Below, piece by piece: positions 33,872 to 44,121 of a stretch of DNA of 64,000 nucleotides. The notes beneath the pieces were generated by a model. The model was not told the origin of the DNA and ran no database searches. It saw nothing but the letters and a program-made list of their open reading frames with translations. Positions within the stretch are counted from its first letter, which is position 1; each line of letters opens with the position of its first letter. The position numbers and the translations under genes were made by a program. Source of the stretch: Pararhizobium gei (GTDB lineage Bacteria > Pseudomonadota > Alphaproteobacteria > Rhizobiales > Rhizobiaceae); the NCBI RefSeq assembly GCF_029223885.1, contig NZ_CP119409.1:1762001-1826000 (forward strand). The letters run 5' to 3'.

Positions 33872-35275
33872 TCAGGCGATCCGGAAATATCCCGTCATCC
33901 CCGTCTTCTGATGCTCGATGATATGGCAATGGAGCAGCCAGTCGCCGGGATTGTCGGCTACCAAAGCAAGTTCGGCCTGCTCGTCCGGAAGCAACAAGAT
34001 CGTGTCAGTCGGCGGCGGTAGAATCGCGCGCCTGTTCGAGGAGATCACCCGGAAGCTCAGGCCGTGCAGATGGATCGGATGGGCGTGCGGCGTACGGTTG
34101 CGGACCTGAAGCACATAGCTTCGTCCAAGTTTCAACTCTGAGAGCGGTGCCACCGGATCGGGCGTGTCGCCCGGCCACGGCACCTTGTTGATCGCCCAGA
34201 ACGTATAACCGATCGTGCCGCAGATGCTGGGCGACGGCGCATGCTCCGCCGTGGCCGTGAAATCGAGGGGAATGCGTTCGGCCGTGGACAGATCGGCCTC
34301 GGCGACGGGATTGGCAGGCAGTGGGCTGACATCGCGAATGTCACGCTTCAGCGACTGGCCGGTCGCCCGCAGCGTCGCGATCGTCCACGGCGTCGAGCCC
34401 CGGAAGTTGCCGAGCGTCACCACCGCGCCCTCGGTATCGGGCATGCGCAGGACAAGTTCGGCGCGCTGGCCCGGACCGAAATCGAGCCGGTCGAGCGGAG
34501 TGGGTATCTCCACCGGGTTGCCGTCAAGCGCGATCACCATCGCAGCCGCGCCATCAATACCGACAGTATAGATGCGCGTGACGTCGGTCGCGGCGAGACG
34601 CAGGCGCACGAGGCCGCCAGCGGGCGCGTCATGGGCCGGCGCCTCAAGCCAGTTGGCGGTGCGAACCGTGCCGTAGGTTCCGCCGCGGGCCGCGTCGCGG
34701 GGTTTGAAGGGTGCAAGGAAAGCGCCGTCTTTCCCCAGCCGCCAATCGCGGAGGTTAAGCACGATCTCGGCATCGAAAAGCGGATCGGCCGGATCCTCCA
34801 CGACGATGACGCCGGTCAGTCCATGCCCCATCTGCGTCAGCGTGTTGCAGTGCGGGTGATACCAGAAGGTACCGGCATCCGGCGGCGTGAACGCATAGTC
34901 GAAGCTGTCCCCGGCATAGACGTAAGCCTGCGTCATCTCCGGCACGCCGTCCATGGCATTGGGAATGCGCAAACCGTGCCAGTGCACTGTCGTCGGTTCG
35001 TCAAGGCCGTTTACCAGCCGGGCCGCGAAGGGCTCGCCCTTGCGCATGCGCAGAACCGGGGGAACGTCGCCCTCGGCAGGAATGCCGAGCGTATAGGTCA
35101 TCAGCTTGCGGGTCACGGCTCCCGCAGCGATATGCCTGTTGATGAATCGCGTGGTGAGCACGGCCGGGACCGGCGCCGCCAGGCCGTTGCGCGCGGCGAG
35201 CCCAGCGCCGAGCGAGAAGCAGGCTGCGGCGGTGGCCGATCCCGTCAGAAACGTGCGGCGGCGGATGGCGGACAT
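33872..35275 (-). CDS. Tat-exported multicopper oxidase
   Basis: A 467-residue protein with a twin-arginine signal (AIRRRTFLTGSA, then a hydrophobic stretch ending near ARNGLAAP). All four copper-ligand motifs are present: HWHG and HPHC in the first cupredoxin domain, HPIHLHG and HCHIIEH in the last. This gives a type 1 copper and a trinuclear centre, i.e. an O2-reducing oxidase. The size and lack of a Met-rich insert make laccase-like or copper-protective (CopA/CueO-like) function possible; the substrate is not readable. A GGGAG ribosome site supports ATG 35275. No copper export genes lie beside it. Confidence 0.9.
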   Translation of the reverse strand: MSAIRRRTFLTGSATAAACFSLGAGLAARNGLAAPVPAVLTTRFINRHIAAGAVTRKLMTYTLGIPAEGDVPPVLRMRKGEPFAARLVNGLDEPTTVHWHGLRIPNAMDGVPEMTQAYVYAGDSFDYAFTPPDAGTFWYHPHCNTLTQMGHGLTGVIVVEDPADPLFDAEIVLNLRDWRLGKDGAFLAPFKPRDAARGGTYGTVRTANWLEAPAHDAPAGGLVRLRLAATDVTRIYTVGIDGAAAMVIALDGNPVEIPTPLDRLDFGPGQRAELVLRMPDTEGAVVTLGNFRGSTPWTIATLRATGQSLKRDIRDVSPLPANPVAEADLSTAERIPLDFTATAEHAPSPSICGTIGYTFWAINKVPWPGDTPDPVAPLSELKLGRSYVLQVRNRTPHAHPIHLHGLSFRVISSNRRAILPPPTDTILLLPDEQAELALVADNPGDWLLHCHIIEHQKTGMTGYFRIA

Positions 35276-35372
35276 GGATGGCTCCCGCTGTTGCGATGCC
35301 GTCTTTTAAGCTTGAACCCGCTATTCAGCAATTGCTACGCCCGCGCATCTTGCCGCAGGCTGCCCTGTCGCG

Positions 35373-36611
35373 TCAGGGCTTCTTTTCATCACCGGGTGAG
35401 GCCGCGAGCTTGTTGAAGAAGGAGGAGGTGCGCAACAAATTGCGAAACCGCATCGAACGCTCCCCCGCCGGTACTGCGCCGCGTGCCATCATGCGCTGCA
35501 GGGTGTAGACCATGAAGCCGAGAAGCACGGCGGCGGTGTAGATGAACAGCGCTTGCGGCCCGAAAATGTCGAGCATGACGGACGCGAACAGCGGCCCGAT
35601 GATGGCGCCGATCGACCAGAAGAACAGCATGCCGGCCGAGACGAGCGCGTGCTGTCCTTCGGCGGCATGGTCGTTGGCGTGGGCCGAGCAGAGCGAGTAG
35701 AGCGGCATGGCAAAGGCGCCGAAAATGAAGATGCCGACAAAATTGGCCCATGCGTCGCTGCCCGCGAAAAAGGCGAGGTAGAGGCCGGCGAGCAGGGAGC
35801 CGAACGTGGCAAACAGGATGACCAGCCGCCGGTCCAGCCGGTCGGAATAGAGCCCGAGCGGATATTGCAGGACCACGCCGCCGATGATGCCGACGCTCAT
35901 GAAGGTGGCGATCGCCGTGATCGACAGGCCGATGCCCTCGGCATAGATCGGCCCCAGCGACCGGAACGTCGAGTTCGTCAGGCCCACGACGATGCAGCCG
36001 ACAGTGGCAAGCGGCGAGATGTTCCACAGCGCCCTGATATCGAACTTGATCGCCTCCGGCGCGCCGGGGCTGGACCGGTCGGCAAAGGAAATCGGCACCA
36101 GCGACAGCGTCAGCGCCATGGAGACGATGGCAAACAGCTGGAATCCTTCGATGCCGACGGTCGGGATCAGATATTGCGCGGCGGTGACAGAGCCGAGATC
36201 GACAAGCCGGTAGATCGACAGGGTGCGCGCTCGATTGGCATTCGTTACCCGCGCGTTCAGCCAGCTTTCCACCGTCGCAAAGAGGCTGGCAAAACACAGT
36301 CCGGCGATGAGCCGCATCAAAAACCAGAACCAGGGATCGATCCAGAGCACCATTGCGATGGACGCGGCGGACGCGATCGCCGCCATGGCCGAAAACGTCC
36401 TGATATGACCGATGGAGCGCAGGATGCGCGTCACATAGATGCAGCCGATGGCAAAGCCGATATTGTAGCCCGTGCCGACAAGCCCGATCAGCGAGGTCGA
36501 AAACCCCTCCTGCAGCGCGCGCAGCGAGATATACGTCCCCTGCAGGCCGTTGCCACCGATCAGAATACCGGCAGTAATGAGAAGAGGGATGAGAGGGCGG
36601 ATCTGGGACAT
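35373..36611 (-). CDS. MFS transporter
   Basis: A 412-residue protein with twelve predicted membrane segments, starting at ATG 36611. The pattern (LLITAGILIGGNGLQGTYISLRA at the N-terminus, given in part, LRLIAGLCFASLFATVESWLNA and GVVLQYPLGLYSDRLDRR) matches the YcaD-like group of MFS permeases of unknown substrate. The C-terminal 45 residues are charged and cytoplasmic. A TTG start ten codons upstream is possible. It is separated from the multicopper oxidase by 97 bases on the same strand. Confidence 0.87.
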   Translation of the reverse strand: MSQIRPLIPLLITAGILIGGNGLQGTYISLRALQEGFSTSLIGLVGTGYNIGFAIGCIYVTRILRSIGHIRTFSAMAAIASAASIAMVLWIDPWFWFLMRLIAGLCFASLFATVESWLNARVTNANRARTLSIYRLVDLGSVTAAQYLIPTVGIEGFQLFAIVSMALTLSLVPISFADRSSPGAPEAIKFDIRALWNISPLATVGCIVVGLTNSTFRSLGPIYAEGIGLSITAIATFMSVGIIGGVVLQYPLGLYSDRLDRRLVILFATFGSLLAGLYLAFFAGSDAWANFVGIFIFGAFAMPLYSLCSAHANDHAAEGQHALVSAGMLFFWSIGAIIGPLFASVMLDIFGPQALFIYTAAVLLGFMVYTLQRMMARGAVPAGERSMRFRNLLRTSSFFNKLAASPGDEKKP

Positions 36612-36766
36612 AGGACGGCGAAATCCGTTGCGGCGACTCAAGCGCCAGACAGGATGGTCAGCGATCTCTTAGACCCGTCACAGCGCCGGAACCAGCCCGG
36701 CTTCCGCCAAATTTGCATCGCGTCGCGACGCTCACCCGCTTTTCGGCAAACACGTGCCGAAGAGCA

Positions 36767-37711
36767 TCACATGGCACTGATCCGATTGCGGCCGCCGCGC
36801 TTGGACCGGTAGAGACCATCATCGGCCCGTTTCAGGATATCGTCACTCGATTCGTCCGTCAGAAGGAATTCGCTGAGACCGCCGCTGATCGTAACGCGGT
36901 GGCCGAGCGCCTGTCCGATCTCGGCGGTGATGCGCAGGCGCAGTCGGTTGGCATTGGGGAGCCCCTGTTCCATTCGGGTGGCCGGCATGAGCACGACAAA
37001 TTCGTCTCCGCCGTGGCGTGCCAGCACATTGGCCACGGGCAGGTGTGTCCGGCAGGCCTCGGCGATCGTCGTCAGGAAACGGTCGCCCATCGGATGGCCG
37101 AGATCATCATTGACCCGTTTGAAGTTGTCGATGTCGAACATCAGGACGCAGGAGGGAATATGATCGCGGCGGAAAAGGTCGAATTGCAGATGCAATGCGT
37201 CCAGAAGTCGGCGGCGGTTGAACAGGCCGGTGAGGGCGTCCGTTTCGCTCATCTCGCGCAACTGCTTTTCGACGGCGTTCTTTTCCGTGATGTTGCTGGC
37301 GACCCAGACGACGGCATCCTCTCCGTCAACGGTGAAATCGAGCGCCTGAATGCGTCCTTCGAACCATATGGGCTGATCCGGTCCGGTGGTTTCCAGACCC
37401 TTCACGTCGCTGCCGGCAAGGCTGTATTCGACGATGTGCAATTGCCGTGACAGGAGCGCCTTGCCGATCTCCGTCGAAAACCAGCGTGCCTTTTCCAGGT
37501 TGAGCACATCGAATATGCTCTGGCCTATCAGGGAACTGCCGTCATGGTAATAGCGGTGGTCCGACCCGCCAAAAATTGCGGCATAGCGGCCGCTTCGCGT
37601 GAGAATGAACGCCGGGTCCGGCAAGGCGGCGAGAATGAAATACAGCTGCTCGCGGGAAAACGAGAGGTCTTCTTGCCTGGTCCTGATCGGATGGCTTGCT
37701 GAGGCGGTCAT
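36767..37711 (-). CDS. PAS-GGDEF diguanylate cyclase
   Basis: A 314-residue soluble protein. A PAS domain (residues of about 20-145, FILAALPDPAFILTRSGRYAAIFG to VVWVASNITEKNAVEK, given in part) is linked by a short coiled coil to a GGDEF domain (about 155-312) with an intact active site, RHGGDEF at 232-238. It should make cyclic di-GMP from two GTP. The allosteric I-site RxxD expected just before it is absent (PVAN), so product inhibition at this site is unlikely. No EAL domain. The region upstream is AT-rich and divergent towards aspS. Confidence 0.92.
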   Translation of the reverse strand: MTASASHPIRTRQEDLSFSREQLYFILAALPDPAFILTRSGRYAAIFGGSDHRYYHDGSSLIGQSIFDVLNLEKARWFSTEIGKALLSRQLHIVEYSLAGSDVKGLETTGPDQPIWFEGRIQALDFTVDGEDAVVWVASNITEKNAVEKQLREMSETDALTGLFNRRRLLDALHLQFDLFRRDHIPSCVLMFDIDNFKRVNDDLGHPMGDRFLTTIAEACRTHLPVANVLARHGGDEFVVLMPATRMEQGLPNANRLRLRITAEIGQALGHRVTISGGLSEFLLTDESSDDILKRADDGLYRSKRGGRNRISAM

Positions 37712-38052
37712 GGCTTCTGCTCTGCTGTCGGTTCGTATTTACTGCAGCGCCCACGATGGACGGCGTCCAATTTGCATACGCAGCTTATAATTTTACATAT
37801 AAAACCTTCGAAATGTTCAATACACAGAGACGCCGCTAACACGACGCAAGGCCCCGCGTCGGATTTCTCATGAGCATTGTGTCCAGAGCGTTATTGAAAG
37901 GCGTTGTGCGTCTCGCAAGATTCTTCTATGGCGTCTGCAACAGTCCCGGCCTTGACAAATCGGCCCCGCCATGCGCTTTTCCGCCCGATTTTGACGCTGC
38001 CGCAGCGCGCTTCGGCGTGGCTGCGCGCCACCCATTGTTCCAGGATAATATG
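37712..38052. other. Intergenic region upstream of aspS
   Basis: A 341-base gap between divergent genes. Bases of about 37785-37825 are AT-rich and probably hold the diguanylate cyclase promoter. The open frame from 37870 towards aspS is only an in-frame upstream extension without family similarity. A perfect -35 hexamer lies at 37952. I see no RNA gene. Confidence 0.5.
37951..37980 (+). promoter_or_regulatory. Possible aspS promoter
   Basis: CTTGACA (TTGACA 37952-37957) is a perfect -35. The -10 region 17 bases on, GCTTTT, is poor, so the site is only a candidate. It would start the transcript about 65 bases before the aspS ATG. Confidence 0.4.
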
Positions 38053-39849
38053 ATGCATCGTTACCGCAGCCACACTTGCGCCGCTCTTGGCAAGGCCGAT
38101 GTTGGCCAGACCGTTCGCCTGTCCGGCTGGGTTCACCGCGTCCGCGATCATGGCGGCCTGCTGTTCATCGACCTTCGTGATCATTATGGCATGACGCAGA
38201 TCGTCGTCGATCCGGATTCGCCCGCCTTCAAGGCGGCGGAGACCGTGCGCGGCGAATGGGTGATCCGCATCGACGGCACCGTCAAGGCGCGTTCGGACGA
38301 GACGGTCAACAAGCAGATGGCGACCGGCGAGATCGAGCTTTATGCGCAGGAGATCGAAGTACTCTCCGCTGCCAAGGAATTGCCGCTGCCGGTGTTCGGC
38401 GAGCCGGACTATCCCGAGGACGTGCGCCTGAAATACCGCTTCCTCGACCTGCGCCGCGAAACCCTGCACAGGAATATCGTCAAGCGCACCCAGATCATCG
38501 CCGATATGCGCGCCCGCATGAACGCCATCGGCTTTGCCGAATATTCGACGCCGATTCTCACGGCCTCTTCACCGGAAGGCGCGCGCGACTTCCTCGTGCC
38601 GTCGCGCATCCATGAAGGCAAGTTCTTCGCCCTGCCGCAAGCGCCGCAGCAGTACAAGCAGTTGCTGATGGTCGCCGGTTTCGACCGCTACTTCCAGATT
38701 GCACCCTGCTTCCGCGACGAAGACCCCCGCGCCGACCGCCTGCCGGGCGAATTCTACCAGCTCGATCTCGAAATGAGCTTCGTCACCCAGGAGGATGTCT
38801 GGAACACGATGGAGCCCGTCATGCGCGGCGTCTTCGAGCAGTTTGCCGAAGGCAAGCCGGTGACGCAGGAGTTCCGTCGCATTCCCTACGACACCGCCAT
38901 CCGAACCTATGGCTCCGACAAGCCGGACCTGCGCAACCCGATCGAGATGCAGGCCGTCACCGAACATTTTGCCGGTTCCGGCTTCAAGGTTTTCGCGGGC
39001 ATGATCGAACGCGATCCGAAGGTCGAGGTCTGGGCGATCCCGGCCAAGACCGGCGGCTCGCGCGCCTTCTGCGACCGCATGAACGCCTGGGCGCAATCGA
39101 CCGGCCAGCCGGGTCTCGGCTATATTTTCTGGCGGACGGAAGAGGACGGCACGACCGCCGGCTCCGGCCCGCTTGCCAAGAACATCGGCCCGGAGCGGAC
39201 CGAGGCCTTGCGTATCCAGCTCGGTCTCGACGTCGGCGATGCCTGTTTCTTCGTCGCTGGCGATCCGGCAAAATTCTACAAGTTCGCGGGCGAGGCCCGC
39301 ACCCGCGCCGGCGAGGAACTGAACCTCGTCGACCGCGACCGGTTCGAACTGTGCTGGATCATCGACTTCCCGTTCTACGAGTGGCTTGATGACGAAAAGC
39401 GCATCGATTTCGCCCACAACCCCTTCTCCATGCCGCAGGGCGGCCTTGAAGGGCTGAATGGTCCGGACCCCCTGTCGCTCAAGGCCTATCAGTACGACCT
39501 CGTCTGCAACGGCTTCGAAATTGCCTCCGGCTCAATCCGTAACCAGTTGCCCGAGGTGATGGTCAAGGCGTTCGAGCTGACCGGCAAGTCGGCGCAGGAG
39601 GTCGAGGAACAGTTCGGCGGCCTTTACCGCGCCTTCCAGTATGGCGCTCCGCCGCATGGCGGCATGGCGGCCGGTGTCGATCGCGTCATCATGCTGCTCG
39701 TCGGCGCAAAGAACCTGCGCGAAATCTCGATCTTCCCGATGAACCAGCAGGCGCAGGACCTGCTGATGGGCGCCCCGTCGCCGGCCACGCCCGCGCAGTT
39801 GCGCGAACTCGCATTGCGGGTGATACCGATGGCGCCAAAGAAGGACTGA
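38053..39849 (+). CDS. aspS: Aspartyl-tRNA synthetase
   Basis: A 598-residue class II synthetase of the bacterial type. The N-terminal OB-fold anticodon-binding domain ([17 protein letters not shown] to about residue 110) leads to the catalytic core with motif 2 [21 protein letters not shown] (given in part) and motif 3 [14 protein letters not shown]. The large GAD insertion between motifs 2 and 3 is present. The start is ATG 38053, or ATG 38050 directly before it, with AGGA upstream; the longer frame to 37870 is not conserved. Many alphaproteobacteria use this enzyme as a non-discriminating form with GatCAB, which cannot be decided here. Confidence 0.97.
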   Translation: MHRYRSHTCAALGKADVGQTVRLSGWVHRVRDHGGLLFIDLRDHYGMTQIVVDPDSPAFKAAETVRGEWVIRIDGTVKARSDETVNKQMATGEIELYAQEIEVLSAAKELPLPVFGEPDYPEDVRLKYRFLDLRRETLHRNIVKRTQIIADMRARMNAIGFAEYSTPILTASSPEGARDFLVPSRIHEGKFFALPQAPQQYKQLLMVAGFDRYFQIAPCFRDEDPRADRLPGEFYQLDLEMSFVTQEDVWNTMEPVMRGVFEQFAEGKPVTQEFRRIPYDTAIRTYGSDKPDLRNPIEMQAVTEHFAGSGFKVFAGMIERDPKVEVWAIPAKTGGSRAFCDRMNAWAQSTGQPGLGYIFWRTEEDGTTAGSGPLAKNIGPERTEALRIQLGLDVGDACFFVAGDPAKFYKFAGEARTRAGEELNLVDRDRFELCWIIDFPFYEWLDDEKRIDFAHNPFSMPQGGLEGLNGPDPLSLKAYQYDLVCNGFEIASGSIRNQLPEVMVKAFELTGKSAQEVEEQFGGLYRAFQYGAPPHGGMAAGVDRVIMLLVGAKNLREISIFPMNQQAQDLLMGAPSPATPAQLRELALRVIPMAPKKD

Positions 39850-39871
39850 GCCCCGGAACCTTTCCGTCCTC

Positions 39872-39900
39872 CTTGTGTTGTCTGGCGAAGACAATGCAAG
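39872..39900 (+). promoter_or_regulatory. Hairpin next to the DUF1236 ribosome site
   Basis: CTTGTGTTGTC (39872-39882) pairs with GACAATGCAAG (39890-39900) at 9 of 11 positions around a 7-base loop. Its right arm runs into the AAGGAG ribosome site. It could modulate translation of the next gene or be incidental. Confidence 0.3.
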
Positions 39901-39909
39901 GAGACAGAC

Positions 39910-40245
39910 ATGCGCCCTATTCTTCTCGCCGCGACCGCGGCTCTACTCACCTTATCCGCGTCTGCTCAAGCGCAAGACGTCATCGTGACCCAGCCCTCGA
40001 CAACCACGGTGGTGCCGTCCACGACGACGGTTGTCGAGGTTCCCGGCGAAGTCCGCACTTATGTTCTGGAGCAAAACGTCCAGTCAGTGCCCTATGAAGG
40101 CGATGTGCTGATCGGTGAAGTCCTGCCGCAATCCGTCGAGACCCGTGTGATCGATGGCAATGGCAATTATGCCTATACGGTCGTCAACGAACGGCGTGTC
40201 ATTGTCGATCCGCAGACGCGACAGGTCATTGAGATTCTAGAGTAA
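39910..40245 (+). CDS. DUF1236 domain protein, secreted
   Basis: A 111-residue protein. Residues 1-21 are a Sec signal peptide ending in AQA. A Thr/Val-rich linker (TTTVVPSTTTVVEV) follows, then one DUF1236 unit with RTYVLEQNVQSVPYEGDVLIGEVLP and the closing VVNERRVIVDPQTRQVIEIL (given in parts). DUF1236 proteins are common periplasmic or surface proteins of Rhizobiales with unknown function. An AAGGAGACAGAC site precedes the ATG and a strong terminator follows, so it is monocistronic. Confidence 0.88.
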   Translation: MRPILLAATAALLTLSASAQAQDVIVTQPSTTTVVPSTTTVVEVPGEVRTYVLEQNVQSVPYEGDVLIGEVLPQSVETRVIDGNGNYAYTVVNERRVIVDPQTRQVIEILE

Positions 40246-40272
40246 CCGAACGATAGAGCATCGAACGATACG

Positions 40273-40310
40273 AAAACGGCCGCGCCAATTGATTTTGCCG
40301 CGGCCGTTTT
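40273..40310 (+). terminator. Terminator after DUF1236 gene
   Basis: AAAACGGCCGCG (40273-40284) pairs perfectly with CGCGGCCGTTTT (40299-40310) around a 14-base loop. A and T runs on both sides make it usable in both directions, for this gene and for the convergent secreted-protein gene ending at 40333. Confidence 0.88.
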
Positions 40311-40332
40311 GCATGCATAGGTGTCGTGCCGG

Positions 40333-41526
40333 TCAGTCGTTCGCGGTTACCTTGACGCCAAGCACGCTAGGCACCGTGTTCGGAGCGCCCATTGCGGCGC
40401 CGACGATCATCGGAAAAGGAACCGGTTTTGCAGGCTCGGCGCTGATCGTCAGGCTTTTCGGCGCATCCAGATAGCTGTTGACCGCGGTCGAGACCTGGTT
40501 CTGCAGTTCCGGCACATTGAGCTGCGCCATCATCAAGGGCACCATTCCCTTCAAGGACTGAGCAAGCTGGTCGCCGGAAACACCCTGCTGGGCGCCGATA
40601 TAATCCAGCACTTTCTTGGTGATCGTTGCGTCATCGAAGCGGATGGAGGCGCTGTTGAACGTCAGCTGCTGCATCAGGCCCATCATGGCCATGCCCATGG
40701 CCTGGTTGGCCTCCTCCTTGTTGGGATTGGCTGCAGCACTGTTGGTCGCCTCCTGAACAGCCTTCACGAAGTCCAGCGTATAGCCCGAAAAGTCAAAGCC
40801 CAGGGCAAGACGGCCGACATTCGCGAAGTCGAAGGCATACTCCTCCAGCGAAACATTGCCCGAAGCGATCTCCCAGCTGCCCTTCATGGTCATTTCGCCG
40901 TCTAGCGTCGTCAGGCCGAGCTTGGCGATTGCGTCCTTGGCCTTGGCGTCCTCGATACCGGACAGATCCGCCTTGATGCCGGAGAAGCTTGCGTCGAAAT
41001 CAAAGCCGGCGTCGCTTTCCTGCTTGGTCAGATTGGCTTCGGAGCTTTCCATCGAAAACACCTGTTTGCCCTTCAAAGACACCGTGATCGGGCCGGACCC
41101 GGCGGTTTCGTAAAGTATGATGTCGTTGATCGTGTTTCCAGCCGGATTGCCGGGGATGGTCAGCCCGCCCATCGTGATGCCGCTTGCCTTGACCTCGACC
41201 TCCGCGTCCTTCGCATCGACGTCCGGCAGGGTTACCGTCTCGACATAGTAACCGCCGCCATCCGTCTCCTCGACGCCTTCCAGGGTGACTTCGCCGATTT
41301 TCAGGGGATTGCCGGGGTTGGCGGTCGGTTTCACACTGACGCCCGAAAGCGTGACGGTCGAGCCATCGACAGCTACGTTGTCATAGGCGATCGTGGCGCC
41401 GTTTGCCGCATAGGCAGCATTGAGCTTGGCAACGAGATCCGCGCCGTCGAGCGCAAAGGCCGGGCTGGAAAGACCGATGAGCGCTACGCTTGCGAGCATC
41501 AGACGGAAGTTGCGGTGGATCATCAT
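40333..41526 (-). CDS. Secreted protein of unknown function
   Basis: A 397-residue protein from ATG 41526, with AAGGA nine bases upstream. Residues 1-26 are a Sec signal peptide (MMIHRNFRLMLASVALIGLSS in part, ending AFA). The mature part is rich in Val, Thr, Gly and Asp and shows a repetitive beta-strand rhythm (DGSTVTLSGVSVKP, LKIGEVTLEGVEET, VEVKASGITMGGLTIPG), then a Met-rich helical stretch (NQAMGMAMMGLMQQL) at about residue 275. It looks like a conserved rhizobial periplasmic or outer-membrane-associated protein, perhaps of the lipid-binding AsmA/DUF945-like beta type, but I do not recognise it with certainty. Confidence 0.65.
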   Translation of the reverse strand: MMIHRNFRLMLASVALIGLSSPAFALDGADLVAKLNAAYAANGATIAYDNVAVDGSTVTLSGVSVKPTANPGNPLKIGEVTLEGVEETDGGGYYVETVTLPDVDAKDAEVEVKASGITMGGLTIPGNPAGNTINDIILYETAGSGPITVSLKGKQVFSMESSEANLTKQESDAGFDFDASFSGIKADLSGIEDAKAKDAIAKLGLTTLDGEMTMKGSWEIASGNVSLEEYAFDFANVGRLALGFDFSGYTLDFVKAVQEATNSAAANPNKEEANQAMGMAMMGLMQQLTFNSASIRFDDATITKKVLDYIGAQQGVSGDQLAQSLKGMVPLMMAQLNVPELQNQVSTAVNSYLDAPKSLTISAEPAKPVPFPMIVGAAMGAPNTVPSVLGVKVTAND

Positions 41527-41819
41527 ACGAAGGGGTCCTTGGTTCACGGCGATTGGTTTCAAATGCACTTCTAATACGGATTGCGGCCGAAATATATTCG
41601 AAAGCTTTTCCGAACCCTATCCGTTGCCTGCTTTTCATCTGCCAGGCTGTTTGCTCTCGGTGATGTGGCGGGTATTGCCGGATCGACACACATTCGATCG
41701 AACGGAGCTGAAAAATGTCGAACTGACCGTTCTATGCTCTGCTGTGCGAAAAGCGGTTCTCCACAGCGCAATGCCCTGCAATCCTTGCTGTTGCGGGCTT
41801 CTTGGGGTAGCAAGAACCC

Positions 41820-44096
41820 ATGGGACAAAGCCTTTTGCCGCCATCGGGCGGAGACGACCACATTCAGCCGGTAGACCTCAAGGCGGCGCTGGAAGAGCGC
41901 TATCTTGCCTATGCCCTGTCGACCATCATGCACCGCGCTCTGCCGGACGTTCGCGACGGTCTTAAGCCCGTCCATCGTCGCATCATTCACGCCATGAGCG
42001 AGATGGGCATCCGCCCGAACTCGGCCTTCAAGAAATGCGCCCGCATCGTCGGCGATGTCATCGGTAAGTTCCACCCGCATGGCGATCAGTCCGTCTATGA
42101 CGCGCTGGTGCGTCTGGCCCAGGATTTCTCGCAGCGTTACCCGATTGTCGACGGACAGGGAAATTTCGGCAATATCGACGGCGACAGCGCAGCCGCCTAT
42201 CGGTACACCGAGGCCCGGATGACCGACGTCGCTGCCCTGTTGCTGGATGGCATCGAACAGGACGCCGTTGACTTCCGGCCGACCTACAACGAGGAGGACC
42301 AGGAGCCGGTCGTCCTGCCCGGCGCCTTCCCGAACCTGCTCGCCAACGGCGCTTCGGGCATTGCCGTGGGCATGGCCACGTCCATTCCGCCGCACAATGC
42401 CCATGAACTCTGTGACGCCGCCCTCCACCTGATCAAGAATCCGGGTGCGTCCGTCGAAGATCTGATGCTCGACCCGAACAATCCTGAGCGTGGCGGTATC
42501 GAAGGCCCCGATCTTCCCACGGGCGGCATCATCATAGACAGCCGTGAAAGCATCATAGAGGCCTACAAGACCGGCCGCGGCGGTTTCCGGGTGCGCGCCA
42601 AATGGGAGGTCGAGGACACCGGTCGCGGTGGCTACCAGATCATCGTCACGGAAATTCCATTTCAGGTCCAGAAGTCGCGTCTGATCGAAAAGATTGCCGA
42701 GCTTCTCATTGCCCGCAAGCTGCCGCTGCTCGAGGACGTCCGCGACGAATCGGCGGAAGATGTCCGTCTGGTTCTGGTGCCCAAGAGCCGTTCGGTTGAT
42801 CCGACCATCCTGATGGAATCCCTGTTCAAGCTGTCGGAACTCGAAAACCGCTTTCCGCTGAACATGAATGTGCTTTCCATGGGCCGAGTGCCGCGCGTGA
42901 TGGCGCTGAACGAGGTTCTGTCGGAATGGCTCGCCCATCGCCGCGAGGTGCTGCAGCGCCGCTCGCGGTTTCGTCTGGCGGCGATCGATCGCCGTCTGGA
43001 AATTCTCGGCGGCTATCTGATCGCCTATCTCAATCTCGATGAGGTCATTCGCATCATCCGCGAGGAGGACGAGCCCAAGCCGGCCCTGATGGCGAGGTTC
43101 AAGCTCACCGACCTGCAAGCCGAATCGATCCTCAACATGCGCCTGCGCTCGCTGCGCAAGCTGGAGGAGTTCGAGATCCGAACCGAATTCGACGCGCTGT
43201 CGAAGGAAAAGGCGGAGATCGAAACGCTGCTCGCTTCGGACGAGAAGCAGTGGCAGACGGTCGCCTGGGAAATCGGCGAGGTGAAGAAGAAATTCGCCAA
43301 GGCCACCGAACTCGGCCGCCGCCGCACCCTGTTCTCGAATGCGCCGGAAGCCGATCTCGAGGCGATCCAGCAGGCGATGATCGAAAAGGAACCGATCACT
43401 GTCGTCATCTCGGAAAAGGGCTGGGTGCGCGCGCTGAAGGGCCATATTTCGGACGTCAAGACGCTACAGTTCAAGGAAGGCGACGGGCTGAAGCTGTTCT
43501 TCCCGGCATCGACCACGGATCGAATCGTAATCGTGACCACGGGTGGAAAAGCCTATACGCTGGGGGGCGACAAACTGCCGGGCGGACGCGGGCATGGGGA
43601 ACCGCTCCGTATTATCGTGGATATGGAAAATGATCAGGATGTGCTCACGGCCTTCGTCCACGATCCCCAACGCAAGCTTCTGATCTCCTCGGCCGCAGGC
43701 AATGGCTTTGTGGTTCCGGAGGCCGACATGGTCGCAAATACCCGCAAGGGCAAGCAGATCATGAACGTCGCCATGCCGGACGAGGCCAAGCTGGTCATCC
43801 CGGTCAAGGGCGACCACGTCGCGATCGTGGGTGAAAACCGCAAGATGCTGGTTTTCCCGCTAGCGCAAATTCCGGAGATGGGTCGCGGCAAGGGCGTGCG
43901 CCTGCAGCGCTACAAGGATGGCGGCGTTTCGGACATCCGCTGCTTTGCCATCGCCGATGGCCTGACATGGGCCGATAGCGCCGGCCGCAGTTTTGTGAAG
44001 ACCAAGGACGAACTGATCGAATGGCTGGGCGATCGCGCAACGGCGGGCAGGGCGGTGCCGAAGGGCTTTCCGAGGAGCGGGAAGTTTACGGGGTGA
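41820..44096 (+). CDS. parC: DNA topoisomerase IV subunit A
   Basis: A 758-residue type IIA topoisomerase subunit that cuts and rejoins DNA to decatenate daughter chromosomes. The winged-helix region contains [19 protein letters not shown] (given in part: [10 protein letters not shown] at 85-94) and the catalytic tyrosine is Tyr129 in [12 protein letters not shown] tower and coiled coil follow, then a C-terminal beta-pinwheel with the repeats [21 protein letters not shown] and [11 protein letters not shown]. Gln90 stands where enterobacterial ParC has the quinolone-contact Ser80. parE is not in the window. Confidence 0.96.
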   Translation: MGQSLLPPSGGDDHIQPVDLKAALEERYLAYALSTIMHRALPDVRDGLKPVHRRIIHAMSEMGIRPNSAFKKCARIVGDVIGKFHPHGDQSVYDALVRLAQDFSQRYPIVDGQGNFGNIDGDSAAAYRYTEARMTDVAALLLDGIEQDAVDFRPTYNEEDQEPVVLPGAFPNLLANGASGIAVGMATSIPPHNAHELCDAALHLIKNPGASVEDLMLDPNNPERGGIEGPDLPTGGIIIDSRESIIEAYKTGRGGFRVRAKWEVEDTGRGGYQIIVTEIPFQVQKSRLIEKIAELLIARKLPLLEDVRDESAEDVRLVLVPKSRSVDPTILMESLFKLSELENRFPLNMNVLSMGRVPRVMALNEVLSEWLAHRREVLQRRSRFRLAAIDRRLEILGGYLIAYLNLDEVIRIIREEDEPKPALMARFKLTDLQAESILNMRLRSLRKLEEFEIRTEFDALSKEKAEIETLLASDEKQWQTVAWEIGEVKKKFAKATELGRRRTLFSNAPEADLEAIQQAMIEKEPITVVISEKGWVRALKGHISDVKTLQFKEGDGLKLFFPASTTDRIVIVTTGGKAYTLGGDKLPGGRGHGEPLRIIVDMENDQDVLTAFVHDPQRKLLISSAAGNGFVVPEADMVANTRKGKQIMNVAMPDEAKLVIPVKGDHVAIVGENRKMLVFPLAQIPEMGRGKGVRLQRYKDGGVSDIRCFAIADGLTWADSAGRSFVKTKDELIEWLGDRATAGRAVPKGFPRSGKFTG

Positions 44097-44121
44097 CGAG
44101 AGACGGATGCATTCGGGAGAT

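Noticed and set aside
37870..38049. A 60-residue N-terminal extension of aspartyl-tRNA synthetase
   Set aside because: AspRS starts at MHRYRSH in the family; the extension is not conserved-looking, and AGGA precedes ATG 38050/38053.
41571..43445. A 624-codon minus-strand frame opposite parC
   Set aside because: Antisense shadow of parC; no ribosome site and no protein-like motif.
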